Positions 1-7,301 of a DNA stretch of 11,321 bases are shown here, one piece after another. The DNA comes from Paludibacter sp. Lineage in GTDB: Bacteria; Bacteroidota; Bacteroidia; Bacteroidales; Paludibacteraceae. The position numbers and the translations under genes are program-made. Position 1 is the first letter of the stretch. The number at the start of each line of letters is the position of its first letter. The DNA is taken from positions 1 to 11,321 of the forward strand of contig JANJXE010000347.1 in assembly GCA_024709185.1 (NCBI GenBank), read 5' to 3'. Under the pieces are notes generated by a model that was given only the letters and a program-made list of their open reading frames with translations, was not told the origin of the DNA and searched no databases.

Positions 1-597
1 GATGCTGTTTTTTGCGAACAGAATGGTATAGCTGTTCTTCGACGCCTGTCGGGTGGAGGTGCAGTTTACCACGACAGAGGGAATCTTAACTATTCTTTCA
101 TTCGCAATAAAACAGTAGAAAATAGTGGTACTACTGCCGACTTTCTTAATCCTGTTGTGGAAGGACTTTTGCGAATGGGTATAATGACCGTCATCGGTAA
201 ACGAAAGGATTTATGGTTACCTGATGGATTTAAAATTTCCGGAACTGCGTCGCATGTGACTATGAACAGAGTTCTGCAGCACGGTACTTTACTTTACGAT
301 TCCAATATTGATATGCTTACGGGAGCTCTAAATCCTCCTGCTCAATTAACTACATCAAAAGGAATAGCCTCAGTTCCAAGTCCTGTGAAAAATATCATGC
401 GCTACCTTATCGAAAAATCATCCAGTAGTTACACGGGATTCCTTGGTGCAAAAGCATTTTTTAATCAATTAATATTTGAAATAACGGATATCATGAATCT
501 TCTTGCGGGCCATGAATTTACTGCCGAAGAGCTGGCAGCCATCCGGACTATTCAAACAAACCGCTACGAAAACGAAAACTGGAACCATAAAAAATAA
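1..597 (+). CDS. Lipoate-protein ligase family protein (5' end cut by window edge)
   Basis: This is the last 198 residues of a lipoate-protein ligase of the LplA/LipB fold. Such enzymes attach lipoate (or octanoate) to a lysine of the E2 subunits of 2-oxoacid dehydrogenases and of glycine cleavage H protein in the cytoplasm. The frame is open from base 1, so the start codon lies outside the window; a GTG at 157 is internal. Residues 14-33 of the visible part carry the signature RRLSGGGAVYHDRGNLNYSF, which lines the lipoyl-adenylate pocket. FKISGTA follows, with the expected catalytic lysine at visible residue 78, and then HGTLLYD. The reading ends with a short helical tail and TAA at 595-597, so the large C-terminal accessory domain of E. 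coli LplA seems absent; about 50 N-terminal residues are missing. It converges on the DUF4249 gene with 10 bases between stops. Family assignment is firm; the preferred acyl substrate is not visible. Confidence 0.93.
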   Translation, partial: DAVFCEQNGIAVLRRLSGGGAVYHDRGNLNYSFIRNKTVENSGTTADFLNPVVEGLLRMGIMTVIGKRKDLWLPDGFKISGTASHVTMNRVLQHGTLLYDSNIDMLTGALNPPAQLTTSKGIASVPSPVKNIMRYLIEKSSSSYTGFLGAKAFFNQLIFEITDIMNLLAGHEFTAEELAAIRTIQTNRYENENWNHKK

Positions 598-602
598 TGT
601 TA

Positions 603-616
603 AATGATTAATCATT
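603..616. repeat. 14-bp perfect palindrome between convergent stop codons
   Basis: AATGATTAATCATT reads the same on both strands. It fills the gap between the lipoate ligase stop and the DUF4249 stop and includes the DUF4249 TAA (608-610). It is entirely A/T-rich apart from one G-C pair per arm, and has no loop as DNA. It could act as part of a weak bidirectional transcription end or be fortuitous. No GC-rich stem or long U tract is present. Confidence 0.35.
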
Positions 617-1618
617 ATCATTGACATCGATTGTTTTCCGGTTATTTGTTAAAGCACCAAATATCCCAATGCCGTTTTCGATATTGGTATAAATCTGTAC
701 TGGTTCGGTGAAGAAGGTTTCAAATACCTGCTCGGCCGCATCTTTTGATTTAATAAACAGGTAAGTATCTTGTGGGATGCTTTGTAAATTGATAATATAG
801 CTTCGTTTCATTTGAGAGGATGGATTAGGATCTTTTCCGAATAACTCTTCATAGCCGGGTTCAATTTCAAATACATAATCGTAGATTTTAAACCGAATCA
901 CTATTTCCTTACCATCAAATAAATCATCGGGGAAAACATGAAATTCATCGCTGCTTTCACCACCCACTATTCCCAGTATACTGCCACTTGATGTTTCGTT
1001 GCTTACGCCCTGTAGATTAAAAAACATATAGTAACCGTTCATATAACCATCCGGATGATTGGAATATTGTTCACGATAATATACCGATAAACGGTAAAAG
1101 TTTTTTAAACCTGCAGCATCTTTAATTCGGATGCCGATTTCTTTTTCGTAATGATTCATCCAGGCAATAACTTTACCGTCTACTACCTGGGCCTCATATC
1201 GATCTACTAACTTTTTTGACAAAGTATCGACCGAAAGGATCACGGAAGGAAGCGGTACAACCACCGAACTCCTAACATCTTCATGTCCGGGAACCTTTAC
1301 CAGTAAAGCTACCGAATCGCCCGGAAGTGGTTTGTAATTGCCTGTATATTTTCCATGATTAACAAAACGTAGCGTTTCCTTTTGTTGACCATTTACTTCG
1401 ATACTTACCACAGCGTTATTAATGCGATCGAAATCTTTTTTTGAATCGAGGAAAAACCGGCTTTTTGTGAGTTCAATAGAAATAGCTGAGTCGGGCATCA
1501 AATAGCTGTTTACTACTATTAATGGATCTGTAACTTCACCATTGAAATCTATTTCTTTACTGCAGGAACTAAAAAGTACCAGCGAAATGGCCAGGATTGG
1601 AAATAATATTTTTTTCAT
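608..1618 (-). CDS. DUF4249 family outer-membrane lipoprotein
   Basis: A 336-residue lipoprotein of the DUF4249 family, a Bacteroidota family usually encoded next to a TonB-dependent receptor. The start chosen is the ATG at 1616-1618, which gives MKKILFP, a hydrophobic stretch and a lipobox LFSSC with the lipidated cysteine at residue 19. An ATG six codons upstream (1634-1636) is also in frame and would overlap the receptor stop by 7 bases. Residues after the cysteine are SKEID; acidic residues just after the lipidated cysteine resemble the surface-export signal described for Bacteroidota lipoproteins, so it may face outward (inference). The mature start, roughly EIDFNGEVTDPLIVVNSYL, fits the family's N-terminal beta-sandwich opening. 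The substrate is unknown; by analogy with SusD-type partners it may cap or feed the neighbouring receptor. Confidence 0.85.
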   Translation of the reverse strand: MKKILFPILAISLVLFSSCSKEIDFNGEVTDPLIVVNSYLMPDSAISIELTKSRFFLDSKKDFDRINNAVVSIEVNGQQKETLRFVNHGKYTGNYKPLPGDSVALLVKVPGHEDVRSSVVVPLPSVILSVDTLSKKLVDRYEAQVVDGKVIAWMNHYEKEIGIRIKDAAGLKNFYRLSVYYREQYSNHPDGYMNGYYMFFNLQGVSNETSSGSILGIVGGESSDEFHVFPDDLFDGKEIVIRFKIYDYVFEIEPGYEELFGKDPNPSSQMKRSYIINLQSIPQDTYLFIKSKDAAEQVFETFFTEPVQIYTNIENGIGIFGALTNNRKTIDVNDND

Positions 1619-1629
1619 GGGAATGCTTT

Positions 1630-4086
1630 TTACCATTTATAACTATACGTAACTGAAGGAATGATAGGAAAAATTGAATATTGTTTCAGGACTTTTCTAC
1701 TTGTATAGACGGGTTCCTGAGTGGGGCCACCCGGTCGGGTTTCTTCCCAGGTTTCTTCCGGAAATACAATAAAGGGGTTATTGTTATTGTACAAATTGTA
1801 AATGCTGATATTCCAGGTACGTGTACCTTTTTGCTTCTTCTTGTGGAAGTTCATTCCCAGGTCCATGCGGTGGTAAGGGTTAAAGCGATAGTTGTTGCGG
1901 CCACTGATGTGATTTAACTCGCCTGTCCAACCCCAGTTGAAATCTCCCGGAACCGGAGTCGACTGGTATTGCTGAAGTGCCAGCGTTCCGGTATTTCCCG
2001 ATGAAATCACCCAGGTACCTGATAAATCAAATTTTTCACTGAACTTATGTGATACGACTACGCTCAAATCGTGCCTGCGATCGTATTTAGCGGGGAAAAC
2101 CCGTCCATAGTTGATTTCCTGTCCTGGTTGGTCGAATTTACGTTCGGCTTTGGCCCAGGTATACCCCAACCATCCTGTCGTTTTGCCAAATGATTTCTGT
2201 GCCAGAAATTCGACTCCGTAGGCCCATCCTTCGCCCATGGCTACTTTATCTTCCCAGCCGGTTGAAGATCCCAGAAACGACGCTCCATCGCGGTATTCCA
2301 ACAGGTTATGCATGCTTTTGTAATAAGCTTCCACCGAAAAATCAATTAAATCCCTGAAGTTGTAAAATATACCGGCCGAATACTGATGCGAACGCATTGG
2401 TTTTATTCGTTTGGTTACCGGAACCCAAAGGTCGGTGGGTAAACTAACACTTGAATTGGAGAGCAAATGTACGTTTTGACTCATCGCAGCATAGCCTGCT
2501 TTGATAGAAACACGATCGCTTAGTAACCAGCGCATACTGAGTCGGGGTTGCAGCGAATGATAGGTTTCATCCTGTACATTGAACATGGAATAATGTAAGC
2601 CCAGATTCAGTTTTAATGCGTATCCCAGCGAAATATTATCTTCGATATACGCCATGGTTTCATGCGAATACACATCTTTATTACCTATAACAGTATCGGT
2701 TTTTATACTTTCATTATTGTACTTTATTTCATTTCGGGCAACTGATACACCCGGTCGGAAAGTATGATAGGTATAATTCGCTCCAAATTTTACATCGTGG
2801 TCGGGGTGAGGGGCATAGTCAAAATCAACTTTTGCTGTATAATCCTCAATCCCGGAATTATAACCAACCATAAAATCGGCTAATGAATAACTGGGTGGCG
2901 TTTTAATTGTTTCTTCAAAACGGCTTCCCACATACAGATTGAATCGATACCGGGTGTAGGCAATCGTAGAGTTCATAAACAGACGGTTGTTGATTACATG
3001 ATTCCAACGTGTTGATGCTACAATATTTCCCCAGTCCCAGTCGAGTTTCATATTCTCAGTCATTTTACGGTTTGTATCTTCGCGATAGCGTGATCTGAAA
3101 TTTGCATATATGGCATCATCTCCCATATAAACACTCAAATACAAACGGTCTTTGTCGGAAAATGTATGGCTGATTTTACCATTCAAATCGTAAAAATAAT
3201 AGCCGGCACTCATACTGCCGTCGTAGTTTTCACCCTGATCTGCCTGCATGGCTAATGCCATAAGCGGTTGAGCCAAAATGTCAAAATAGGTTCTGCGTGC
3301 CGAGAAATTAAAGGTGGTCTTTTCGCTGAACAGCGGACCTTCAATATTCAATTTTGAAGAAATCAATCCCACACTTAGATTTCCGCGAATTTCCTTATTA
3401 TTTCCATCATTCATGCGCACATCAATTACAGAGGACAGCCGACCGCCGAAACGTGCAGGAAAATTGCCTTTGTAAAGTGTCACATTTTTCACCGCATCGG
3501 GATTGAATACCGAGAAGAACCCGGCCATGTGGTTGATGTTGTACACAGGAATCCCATCGAGCAGAAACAGGTTTTCATCCGGACCACCTCCACGTACATA
3601 CATTCCGGTGGAGCCTTCGGAACCCGACTGAACACCCGGCAATAACTGGAGCGCTTTCACCAGGTCGGCTTCCCCGAAAAGGGTAGGCACGGTTTTGATC
3701 TGGGCAATTGGCACTTCAATGGCACTCATTTGGGTCGATTGCACACCTGTGATTCTTTGGTGACCGGTAACGGTAACTTCTTGAAGTTCAATTGATTCAT
3801 TGAATCGGATGTTGATGGTGGTGTCGCGGCGCAAAACAAAGGGCCGCTGCTCGGTTTGGTAACCAACATAGCTGTATTGCAACTGCACCTCGCCTGCCGG
3901 AAGTGTCAGCGAATAAAAACCGTATACATTGCTCACTGTTCCTTTTTTGGACAGCTGGTCAAAAACGGAGGCATTAATCATCGACTCACTACTGCGACCA
4001 TCGCTGATGTATCCGCTGATGGTGTAGTTTTGAGCCGTCAGTCCGACAGCAAGTGTCAGCATCAGCAGATAGAGATTTTTTTTCAT
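1630..4086 (-). CDS. TonB-dependent receptor with N-terminal carboxypeptidase-like domain
   Basis: An 818-residue outer-membrane TonB-dependent receptor, which imports a ligand through a gated beta-barrel using energy from TonB-ExbBD. Residues 1-19 (MKKNLYLLMLTLAVGLTAQ) are a signal peptide. Residues 20-95 form a carboxypeptidase-regulatory-like beta domain (ISGYISDGRSSESMINASV, then VYGFYSLTLPAGEV), as in Bacteroidota receptors. LQEVTVTG at 101-108 sits where the TonB box is expected. The plug spans about 120-230, with MYVRGGGPDENLFLLDGIPVYN and NFPARFGGRLSSVIDVR. The rest is alternating barrel strands, ending in an aromatic residue (SYKW) as barrel proteins usually do. It lacks SusC-type length (about 1000 residues), so it is a smaller receptor class. 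It is followed at once by its likely DUF4249 partner and preceded by DUF721 after 53 bases. I see no good -7 element in that gap, so read-through from upstream is possible. The ligand is unknown. Confidence 0.93.
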   Translation of the reverse strand: MKKNLYLLMLTLAVGLTAQNYTISGYISDGRSSESMINASVFDQLSKKGTVSNVYGFYSLTLPAGEVQLQYSYVGYQTEQRPFVLRRDTTINIRFNESIELQEVTVTGHQRITGVQSTQMSAIEVPIAQIKTVPTLFGEADLVKALQLLPGVQSGSEGSTGMYVRGGGPDENLFLLDGIPVYNINHMAGFFSVFNPDAVKNVTLYKGNFPARFGGRLSSVIDVRMNDGNNKEIRGNLSVGLISSKLNIEGPLFSEKTTFNFSARRTYFDILAQPLMALAMQADQGENYDGSMSAGYYFYDLNGKISHTFSDKDRLYLSVYMGDDAIYANFRSRYREDTNRKMTENMKLDWDWGNIVASTRWNHVINNRLFMNSTIAYTRYRFNLYVGSRFEETIKTPPSYSLADFMVGYNSGIEDYTAKVDFDYAPHPDHDVKFGANYTYHTFRPGVSVARNEIKYNNESIKTDTVIGNKDVYSHETMAYIEDNISLGYALKLNLGLHYSMFNVQDETYHSLQPRLSMRWLLSDRVSIKAGYAAMSQNVHLLSNSSVSLPTDLWVPVTKRIKPMRSHQYSAGIFYNFRDLIDFSVEAYYKSMHNLLEYRDGASFLGSSTGWEDKVAMGEGWAYGVEFLAQKSFGKTTGWLGYTWAKAERKFDQPGQEINYGRVFPAKYDRRHDLSVVVSHKFSEKFDLSGTWVISSGNTGTLALQQYQSTPVPGDFNWGWTGELNHISGRNNYRFNPYHRMDLGMNFHKKKQKGTRTWNISIYNLYNNNNPFIVFPEETWEETRPGGPTQEPVYTSRKVLKQYSIFPIIPSVTYSYKW

Positions 4087-4139
4087 TCGGTAGAAATTAG
4101 TTAATGTAAACAGTCACTGTATAAATGCAGGTTGGTTGA

Positions 4140-4430
4140 TTACCTGAATATTATTTCGTTGATTACCTCAGCTCCAACATGTCGGTTCAATGATTCAACA
4201 ATTTGTTCCCGGCTAAGAAACAAATCGTGCCTCAATACCGACGAGGTAATAGTTACGTACAAAACCTTGTTTTTGATGGAAATGTGGCTGGTGTAGGCCT
4301 GAATATTCGGCCCCAGCACTTCCGGCCATGCACTTAGCATTCGCTGTTCGTTCAGCGGTTTGCTTAATCTGGATTGCTGAAGAAATTGTCGGATGACATC
4401 TCCCAGCTGTTCAGTGTTTTTTCTTCGCAT
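4140..4430 (-). CDS. DUF721 (DciA-like) small protein
   Basis: A 96-residue DUF721 protein. Residues 1-25 are a basic, helical N-terminus (MRRKNTEQLGDVIRQFL). The family core follows: W35 in LSAWPEVLGPNIQAYT, then the strand-rich IKNKVLYVTITSSVLRHDL, and a C-terminal helix. DUF721 includes DciA, the helicase operator that loads replicative DnaB in bacteria lacking DnaC, and a nucleic-acid-binding role is the usual inference for the family. In this phylum the gene is often short, as here, with only the core and little tail. It starts 4 bases after the end of the glucosaminidase/LysM gene and so is probably co-transcribed with it, an unexpected pairing of DNA replication with wall turnover. Its role here is inferred from the family only. 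Confidence 0.8.
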   Translation of the reverse strand: MRRKNTEQLGDVIRQFLQQSRLSKPLNEQRMLSAWPEVLGPNIQAYTSHISIKNKVLYVTITSSVLRHDLFLSREQIVESLNRHVGAEVINEIIFR

Positions 4431-4434
4431 GGTG

Positions 4435-5340
4435 TTAACGTAGTTTTAGTACCTGTCCGATAGCAGCACCCTGATCGAAACTCAGTTCATTCATTTTGTA
4501 TAAACTAATCAGCTGAATTCCATAGTTTTGTGATATTCCATAAAGGGTTTCACCTTCCTGAACCACGTGCACCGGATATGCTCTCGAACCTTTTTTCTTC
4601 TTTTTAGCCAGGTAGACGATAGTTCCGGGGCGTAACGTTGCATGCTCAGGGGCATCATTATAATAACGAAGTCGGTCTTCGCGGATATCCAACGCAGCAG
4701 CGAGTGTGCTGTAAGTATCTCCTGCCTGAGCAACTATCATTTTTACCCCATTGCTTTTAAATACCGGTCGCTCTTTGGCAAGGGGCTGCTGAATAGCCGG
4801 CCCTGATGAAACAACCGTGGTATTTTCAGATGCAAAATGCTTATCGTACCGGTACAACTGATAACGCTCGATTAAATCGATAAGTTTGAATGCGTAATTG
4901 GGGTCGGTAGCATACCCGGCAGCCTTTAGTCCGTGCGCCCAGCCTTTGTAATCGTCGGAGGGGAGAATAAATAATTAACGATAGCGGGAACGGTAAGAAA
5001 TAAAAATATAATGATCTTCAAACGACTCACGGGCATGATTGTAACTCCGAAAACATTCGTTGCGCTCGTCATCGTCGTGGTAGATTTTTTTGCCCTGCCA
5101 GTCATGGCATTTAATTCCGAAATGATTATTAGCTTCCATAGCAAGCCTTCCCTTTCCGGCTCCTGACTCGAGTAGCCCCTGCGCCAGAATAATGCTGGCC
5201 GGAATGCCGTGCGAGAGCTGCTGAGCAGTGGCGATACGGTGGTATTTTTCAATATAGTCGTGATACAATTGATCCCGGGACTGACTCAGCAGCCCGGGAA
5301 CAACAAGTGTAAGTAAAGTGAATATCGTAAAAAGTCTCAT
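4435..5340 (-). pseudogene. Glucosaminidase-LysM wall hydrolase gene interrupted by an in-frame TAA
   Basis: Read through one stop, this is a single frame of 301 codons encoding a secreted peptidoglycan hydrolase. Residues 1-20 are a signal peptide (MRLFTIFTLLTLVVPGLLSQ). The GH73-type glucosaminidase domain follows at about 22-161: AQGLLESGAGKGRLA with the likely catalytic glutamate E58, then NNHFGIKCHDW, and after the stop SDDYKGWAHGLKAAGYATDP and LIDLIERYQLY. Two LysM peptidoglycan-binding domains occupy about 200-244 (VAQAGDTYSTLAAALDI) and 258-300 (HVVQEGETLYGISQNYGI), joined by a lysine-rich linker. The TAA at 4975-4977 is codon 122, in the same frame on both sides, so a base substitution and not an indel is implied. 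The 39 codons between the stop and the next possible start (TTG, 4855-4857) are still well conserved in style. Without read-through, only a truncated domain lacking both LysMs would be made. It has its own predicted promoter and DUF721 follows after 4 bases. A sequencing or assembly error is a real alternative. Confidence 0.82.
4975..4977 (-). other. In-frame TAA stop inside the glucosaminidase domain
   Basis: The minus-strand codons read CGT TAA TTA TTT, that is R-stop-L-F, between SYRSRYR and LFILPSDDYKGW. TAA is the normal terminator of at least six other genes in this window (lipoate ligase, DUF4249, receptor, DUF721, dnaJ, grpE), so a general reassignment of TAA is excluded. One base change from TCA (Ser), TTA (Leu), TAT/TAC (Tyr) or CAA (Gln) would create it. 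Confidence 0.85.
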
Positions 5341-5368
5341 CGGGCTTTTGTTTCCAAATTTGCAGTCG

Positions 5369-5376
5369 CAAAGATA
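5369..5376 (-). promoter_or_regulatory. Bacteroidota -7 promoter element for the glucosaminidase gene
   Basis: The minus strand reads TATCTTTG, an exact match to the TAnnTTTG -7 consensus of the phylum's primary sigma factor. It lies 29 bases before the ATG at 5340, in the 59-base gap after dnaJ. The preceding bases (ACTATCTTTG) match those before fhs exactly over ten bases. No convincing TTTG -33 element is visible. Confidence 0.6.
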
Positions 5377-5399
5377 GTCTTTTTCCCGAAGCTCTGAAA

Positions 5400-6545
5400 T
5401 TATTCAAACATATTTCTCAAACGTGAGAAAAAGTCGCGCGAAGCCGATGCATTGGGTTTTACATTGTCCGATTTGCCCAGTTTCTCCATCAGGTTTTTCT
5501 CTTCTTTGTTAAGATTTTCGGGAATGTATACACCAATGTTGATCAATAAATCACCTGTTCCATAGCGGTTAACACTGGGTAAACCCTTGCCTCTCAGGCG
5601 AAGTACTTTTCCAGGCTGGGTGCCGGCAGCAATGGTAACTTTTACTTTGCCATCCACTGTCGGAACTTCCACTGCACCTCCGAGGGTAGCCATAGGAACC
5701 GTTATCAAAAGGTTGTAAATCAAATCGTTTTCGTCGCGGATAAGTTCCGGATGCTTTTCTTCTTCAACCAGCACCAGCAAATCGCCGTTAACACCACCGC
5801 GTCGGGCTGCATTTCCCTTTCCACTCATCGAAAGCTGCATGCCTTCCATTACGCCTGCAGGTATGTTGATGTTAATTACTTCATCTTCACGAACGATGCC
5901 TTCGCCGGCGCAATATTTACATTTGTCTTTGATGATTTTACCTTCACCCTGACAAGTGGGGCATTCCGACTGAGTTTGCATTTGTCCCAGAATGGTGTTT
6001 TGCACCCGGGTTACACGACCACTTCCGTGACAAGTGGTACAATTGGTCGTTCCAGAACCGTGTTCAGCACCCGAACCATTACAGTGCTGGCAGGAAACGT
6101 ATTTCTTTACCTTGATTTTCTTTTCAACGCCGGAAGCTATTTCCTGCAGATTCAGCTTTACCTTTACACGAAGGTCGGAACCTTTGCGAACCCGTGTGCC
6201 TCCGCGGCTACCTCCGCCAAAACCACCAAAACCAAAATGTCCACCGAAGATATCTCCGAAATGCGAGAAAATATCGTCCATGCTCATTCCACCACCACCA
6301 AATCCACCGCCTGCGGCACCGTTAACTCCTGCATGCCCGAACTGATCATACCGCTGTCGTTTCTGTTGATCGCTCAGCACTTCATAAGCTTCGGCAGCTT
6401 CCTTGAAATTTTCTTCAGCTACCTTATCCCCCGGATTCTTATCGGGATGGTACTCTATCGCTTTTTTGCGGTAGGCCTTTTTTATCTCGTCGGCCGATGC
6501 CGATTTGCTGACTCCCAGAATTTCGTAATAATCTCTTTTCGACAC
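5400..6545 (-). CDS. dnaJ: Chaperone protein DnaJ
   Basis: A complete 381-residue type I J-protein, which stimulates the ATPase of DnaK and delivers unfolded clients to it in the cytoplasm. The J domain occupies 1-70 ([16 protein letters not shown]) with the essential HPD tripeptide at 33-35. A glycine/phenylalanine-rich region follows at about 75-118. The zinc-binding region has four CxxCxGxG repeats at C152/C155, C169/C172, C195/C198 and C209/C212, so both zinc sites are intact. The C-terminal client-binding domains include [17 protein letters not shown] and the [15 protein letters not shown] segment. The length is normal for the family. It starts 18 bases after the grpE stop and is surely co-transcribed with it; dnaK is not in the window. 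Nothing is missing or altered. Confidence 0.98.
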   Translation of the reverse strand: MSKRDYYEILGVSKSASADEIKKAYRKKAIEYHPDKNPGDKVAEENFKEAAEAYEVLSDQQKRQRYDQFGHAGVNGAAGGGFGGGGMSMDDIFSHFGDIFGGHFGFGGFGGGSRGGTRVRKGSDLRVKVKLNLQEIASGVEKKIKVKKYVSCQHCNGSGAEHGSGTTNCTTCHGSGRVTRVQNTILGQMQTQSECPTCQGEGKIIKDKCKYCAGEGIVREDEVININIPAGVMEGMQLSMSGKGNAARRGGVNGDLLVLVEEEKHPELIRDENDLIYNLLITVPMATLGGAVEVPTVDGKVKVTIAAGTQPGKVLRLRGKGLPSVNRYGTGDLLINIGVYIPENLNKEEKNLMEKLGKSDNVKPNASASRDFFSRLRNMFE

Positions 6546-6563
6546 TGTGTTTTTGTTTTTATG

Positions 6564-7172
6564 TTATTCTCCTACAACTACTTTCGAATACCGTATTACT
6601 TTCTCCCTAAGGGTATAACCTTTCGATACGCAATCCACAATCTTACCTTTCATCTCTTCCGATGGTGCGGGGAAAGTAGTAATGGCTTCGTGGAGGTCGG
6701 TGTTAAAAACTTCATTTTCGGTAGGAATGGCCTGTACTCCGTTTTCACTCAGGAAGCTCATCAGTTTTGCATAAATTAAATCCAGACCTTCTTTTAATGC
6801 TGTCGCATCGGTGCTGGTTTCCATAGCCTTTAACGCTCGTTCGAAATCATCAACCAATGGAAGGATACTTTTCAATACATTTTCTCCTCCATTGAGGATT
6901 AACTCGCTCTTTTCCTTTAAAGTACGTTTGCGAAAATTGTCAAACTCAGCCATCAGACGCAGGTTTTTATCTTTCAGATCAGCAATTTCCATCTTTAATC
7001 CGGCAATTTCCAGGGCTGAAGTATCCTCGTTACATTCCTGCTTTGAGGTTTCATTCGACTCATTTCCTTTCTGCTGTGTGGCAGTTGTAGTTTCCTGTTC
7101 TGCCACTACCGGCTCTTTGTGCTCATTCTTCTCTTCGCTCGTTTTCTTCTTCATATCTATCTTGAATTTCAT
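6564..7172 (-). CDS. grpE: Nucleotide exchange factor GrpE
   Basis: A 202-residue GrpE, the cytoplasmic dimer that releases ADP from DnaK and resets the chaperone cycle. Residues 1-50 are a charged, low-complexity, probably disordered tail rich in E, K, T and Q. A long coiled-coil helix follows (about 52-95: LEIAGLKMEIADLKDKNLRL, then AEFDNFRKRT). SILPLVDDFERAL at 102-114 is the four-helix dimer region. The C-terminal beta wing ends in GYTLREKVIRYSKVVVGE, close to the family signature. The ATG at 7170-7172 is used; a second ATG six codons later (7152-7154, MKKKTSEEK) is equally plausible. It is the first gene of a two-gene unit with dnaJ. Its leader contains inverted repeats that suggest regulation. 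Confidence 0.96.
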   Translation of the reverse strand: MKFKIDMKKKTSEEKNEHKEPVVAEQETTTATQQKGNESNETSKQECNEDTSALEIAGLKMEIADLKDKNLRLMAEFDNFRKRTLKEKSELILNGGENVLKSILPLVDDFERALKAMETSTDATALKEGLDLIYAKLMSFLSENGVQAIPTENEVFNTDLHEAITTFPAPSEEMKGKIVDCVSKGYTLREKVIRYSKVVVGE

Positions 7173-7192
7173 TGATTATCATTCGTGAAAAA

Positions 7193-7219
7193 TCATGTTA
7201 CAGAAATCCTGTAACATGA
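7193..7219 (-). promoter_or_regulatory. 10-bp perfect hairpin with U5 tail in the grpE leader
   Basis: The arms TCATGTTACA and TGTAACATGA (7193-7202 and 7210-7219) are perfectly complementary around a 7-base loop. In the minus-strand transcript the stem is followed at once by UUUUU (7192-7188), ending 16 bases before the grpE ATG. This has the shape of a weak, AU-rich intrinsic terminator, an attenuator or an operator. It may end dsbD transcripts, but it also lies downstream of the predicted grpE promoter. Only three of the ten pairs are G-C. Confidence 0.55.
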
Positions 7220-7234
7220 CAGTCTGTCGCTTGA

Positions 7235-7263
7235 CAAGAATACTGCCAAAACCCTTTTTCAAG
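7235..7263 (-). promoter_or_regulatory. Candidate grpE-dnaJ promoter
   Basis: On the minus strand CTTG (7263-7260) is separated by 17 bases from TATTCTTG (7242-7235), one mismatch from TAnnTTTG. This would place a transcription start near 7230 and a leader of about 60 bases. An alternative reading is a sigma-54-like site: TGGCA, six bases, TTG (7248-7235), with T where the -12 C should be. The sequence alone does not decide between them. Confidence 0.4.
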
Positions 7264-7296
7264 AATTTTGGCAGTTTTGTGCTGAAATATTGGCAG
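7242..7296. repeat. TTGGCAG inverted and direct repeats around the grpE promoter
   Basis: ACTGCCAAAA (7242-7251) and TTTTGGCAGT (7266-7275) form a perfect 10-base inverted repeat with a 14-base spacer. A third copy, TTGGCAG, lies at 7290-7296, exactly 22 bases beyond the second, about two helical turns. The inverted repeat brackets the predicted -33 element and its near arm touches the -7 element, as a repressor operator would. It is not the CIRCE (HrcA) or HAIR (HspR) sequence. As RNA it could also be a dsbD terminator stem, but no clear U tract follows. Confidence 0.55.
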
Positions 7297-7301
7297 CTAT
7301 T

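Noticed and set aside
4110..4120. ACAGTCACTGT inverted repeat before the TonB-dependent receptor
   Set aside because: The arms are only five bases and no promoter element is near enough to give it a role.
4926..5252. A 108-codon minus-strand frame across the TAA, first considered as evidence of a frameshift
   Set aside because: The glucosaminidase signature runs in one frame on both sides of the stop, and this other frame encodes nothing recognisable, so a frameshift is not needed.
5751..6779. A 342-codon open frame on the + strand
   Set aside because: It lies antisense to dnaJ and the end of grpE, both certain genes; its translation has no domain-like pattern and is rich in F, S and T as expected of a shadow frame.
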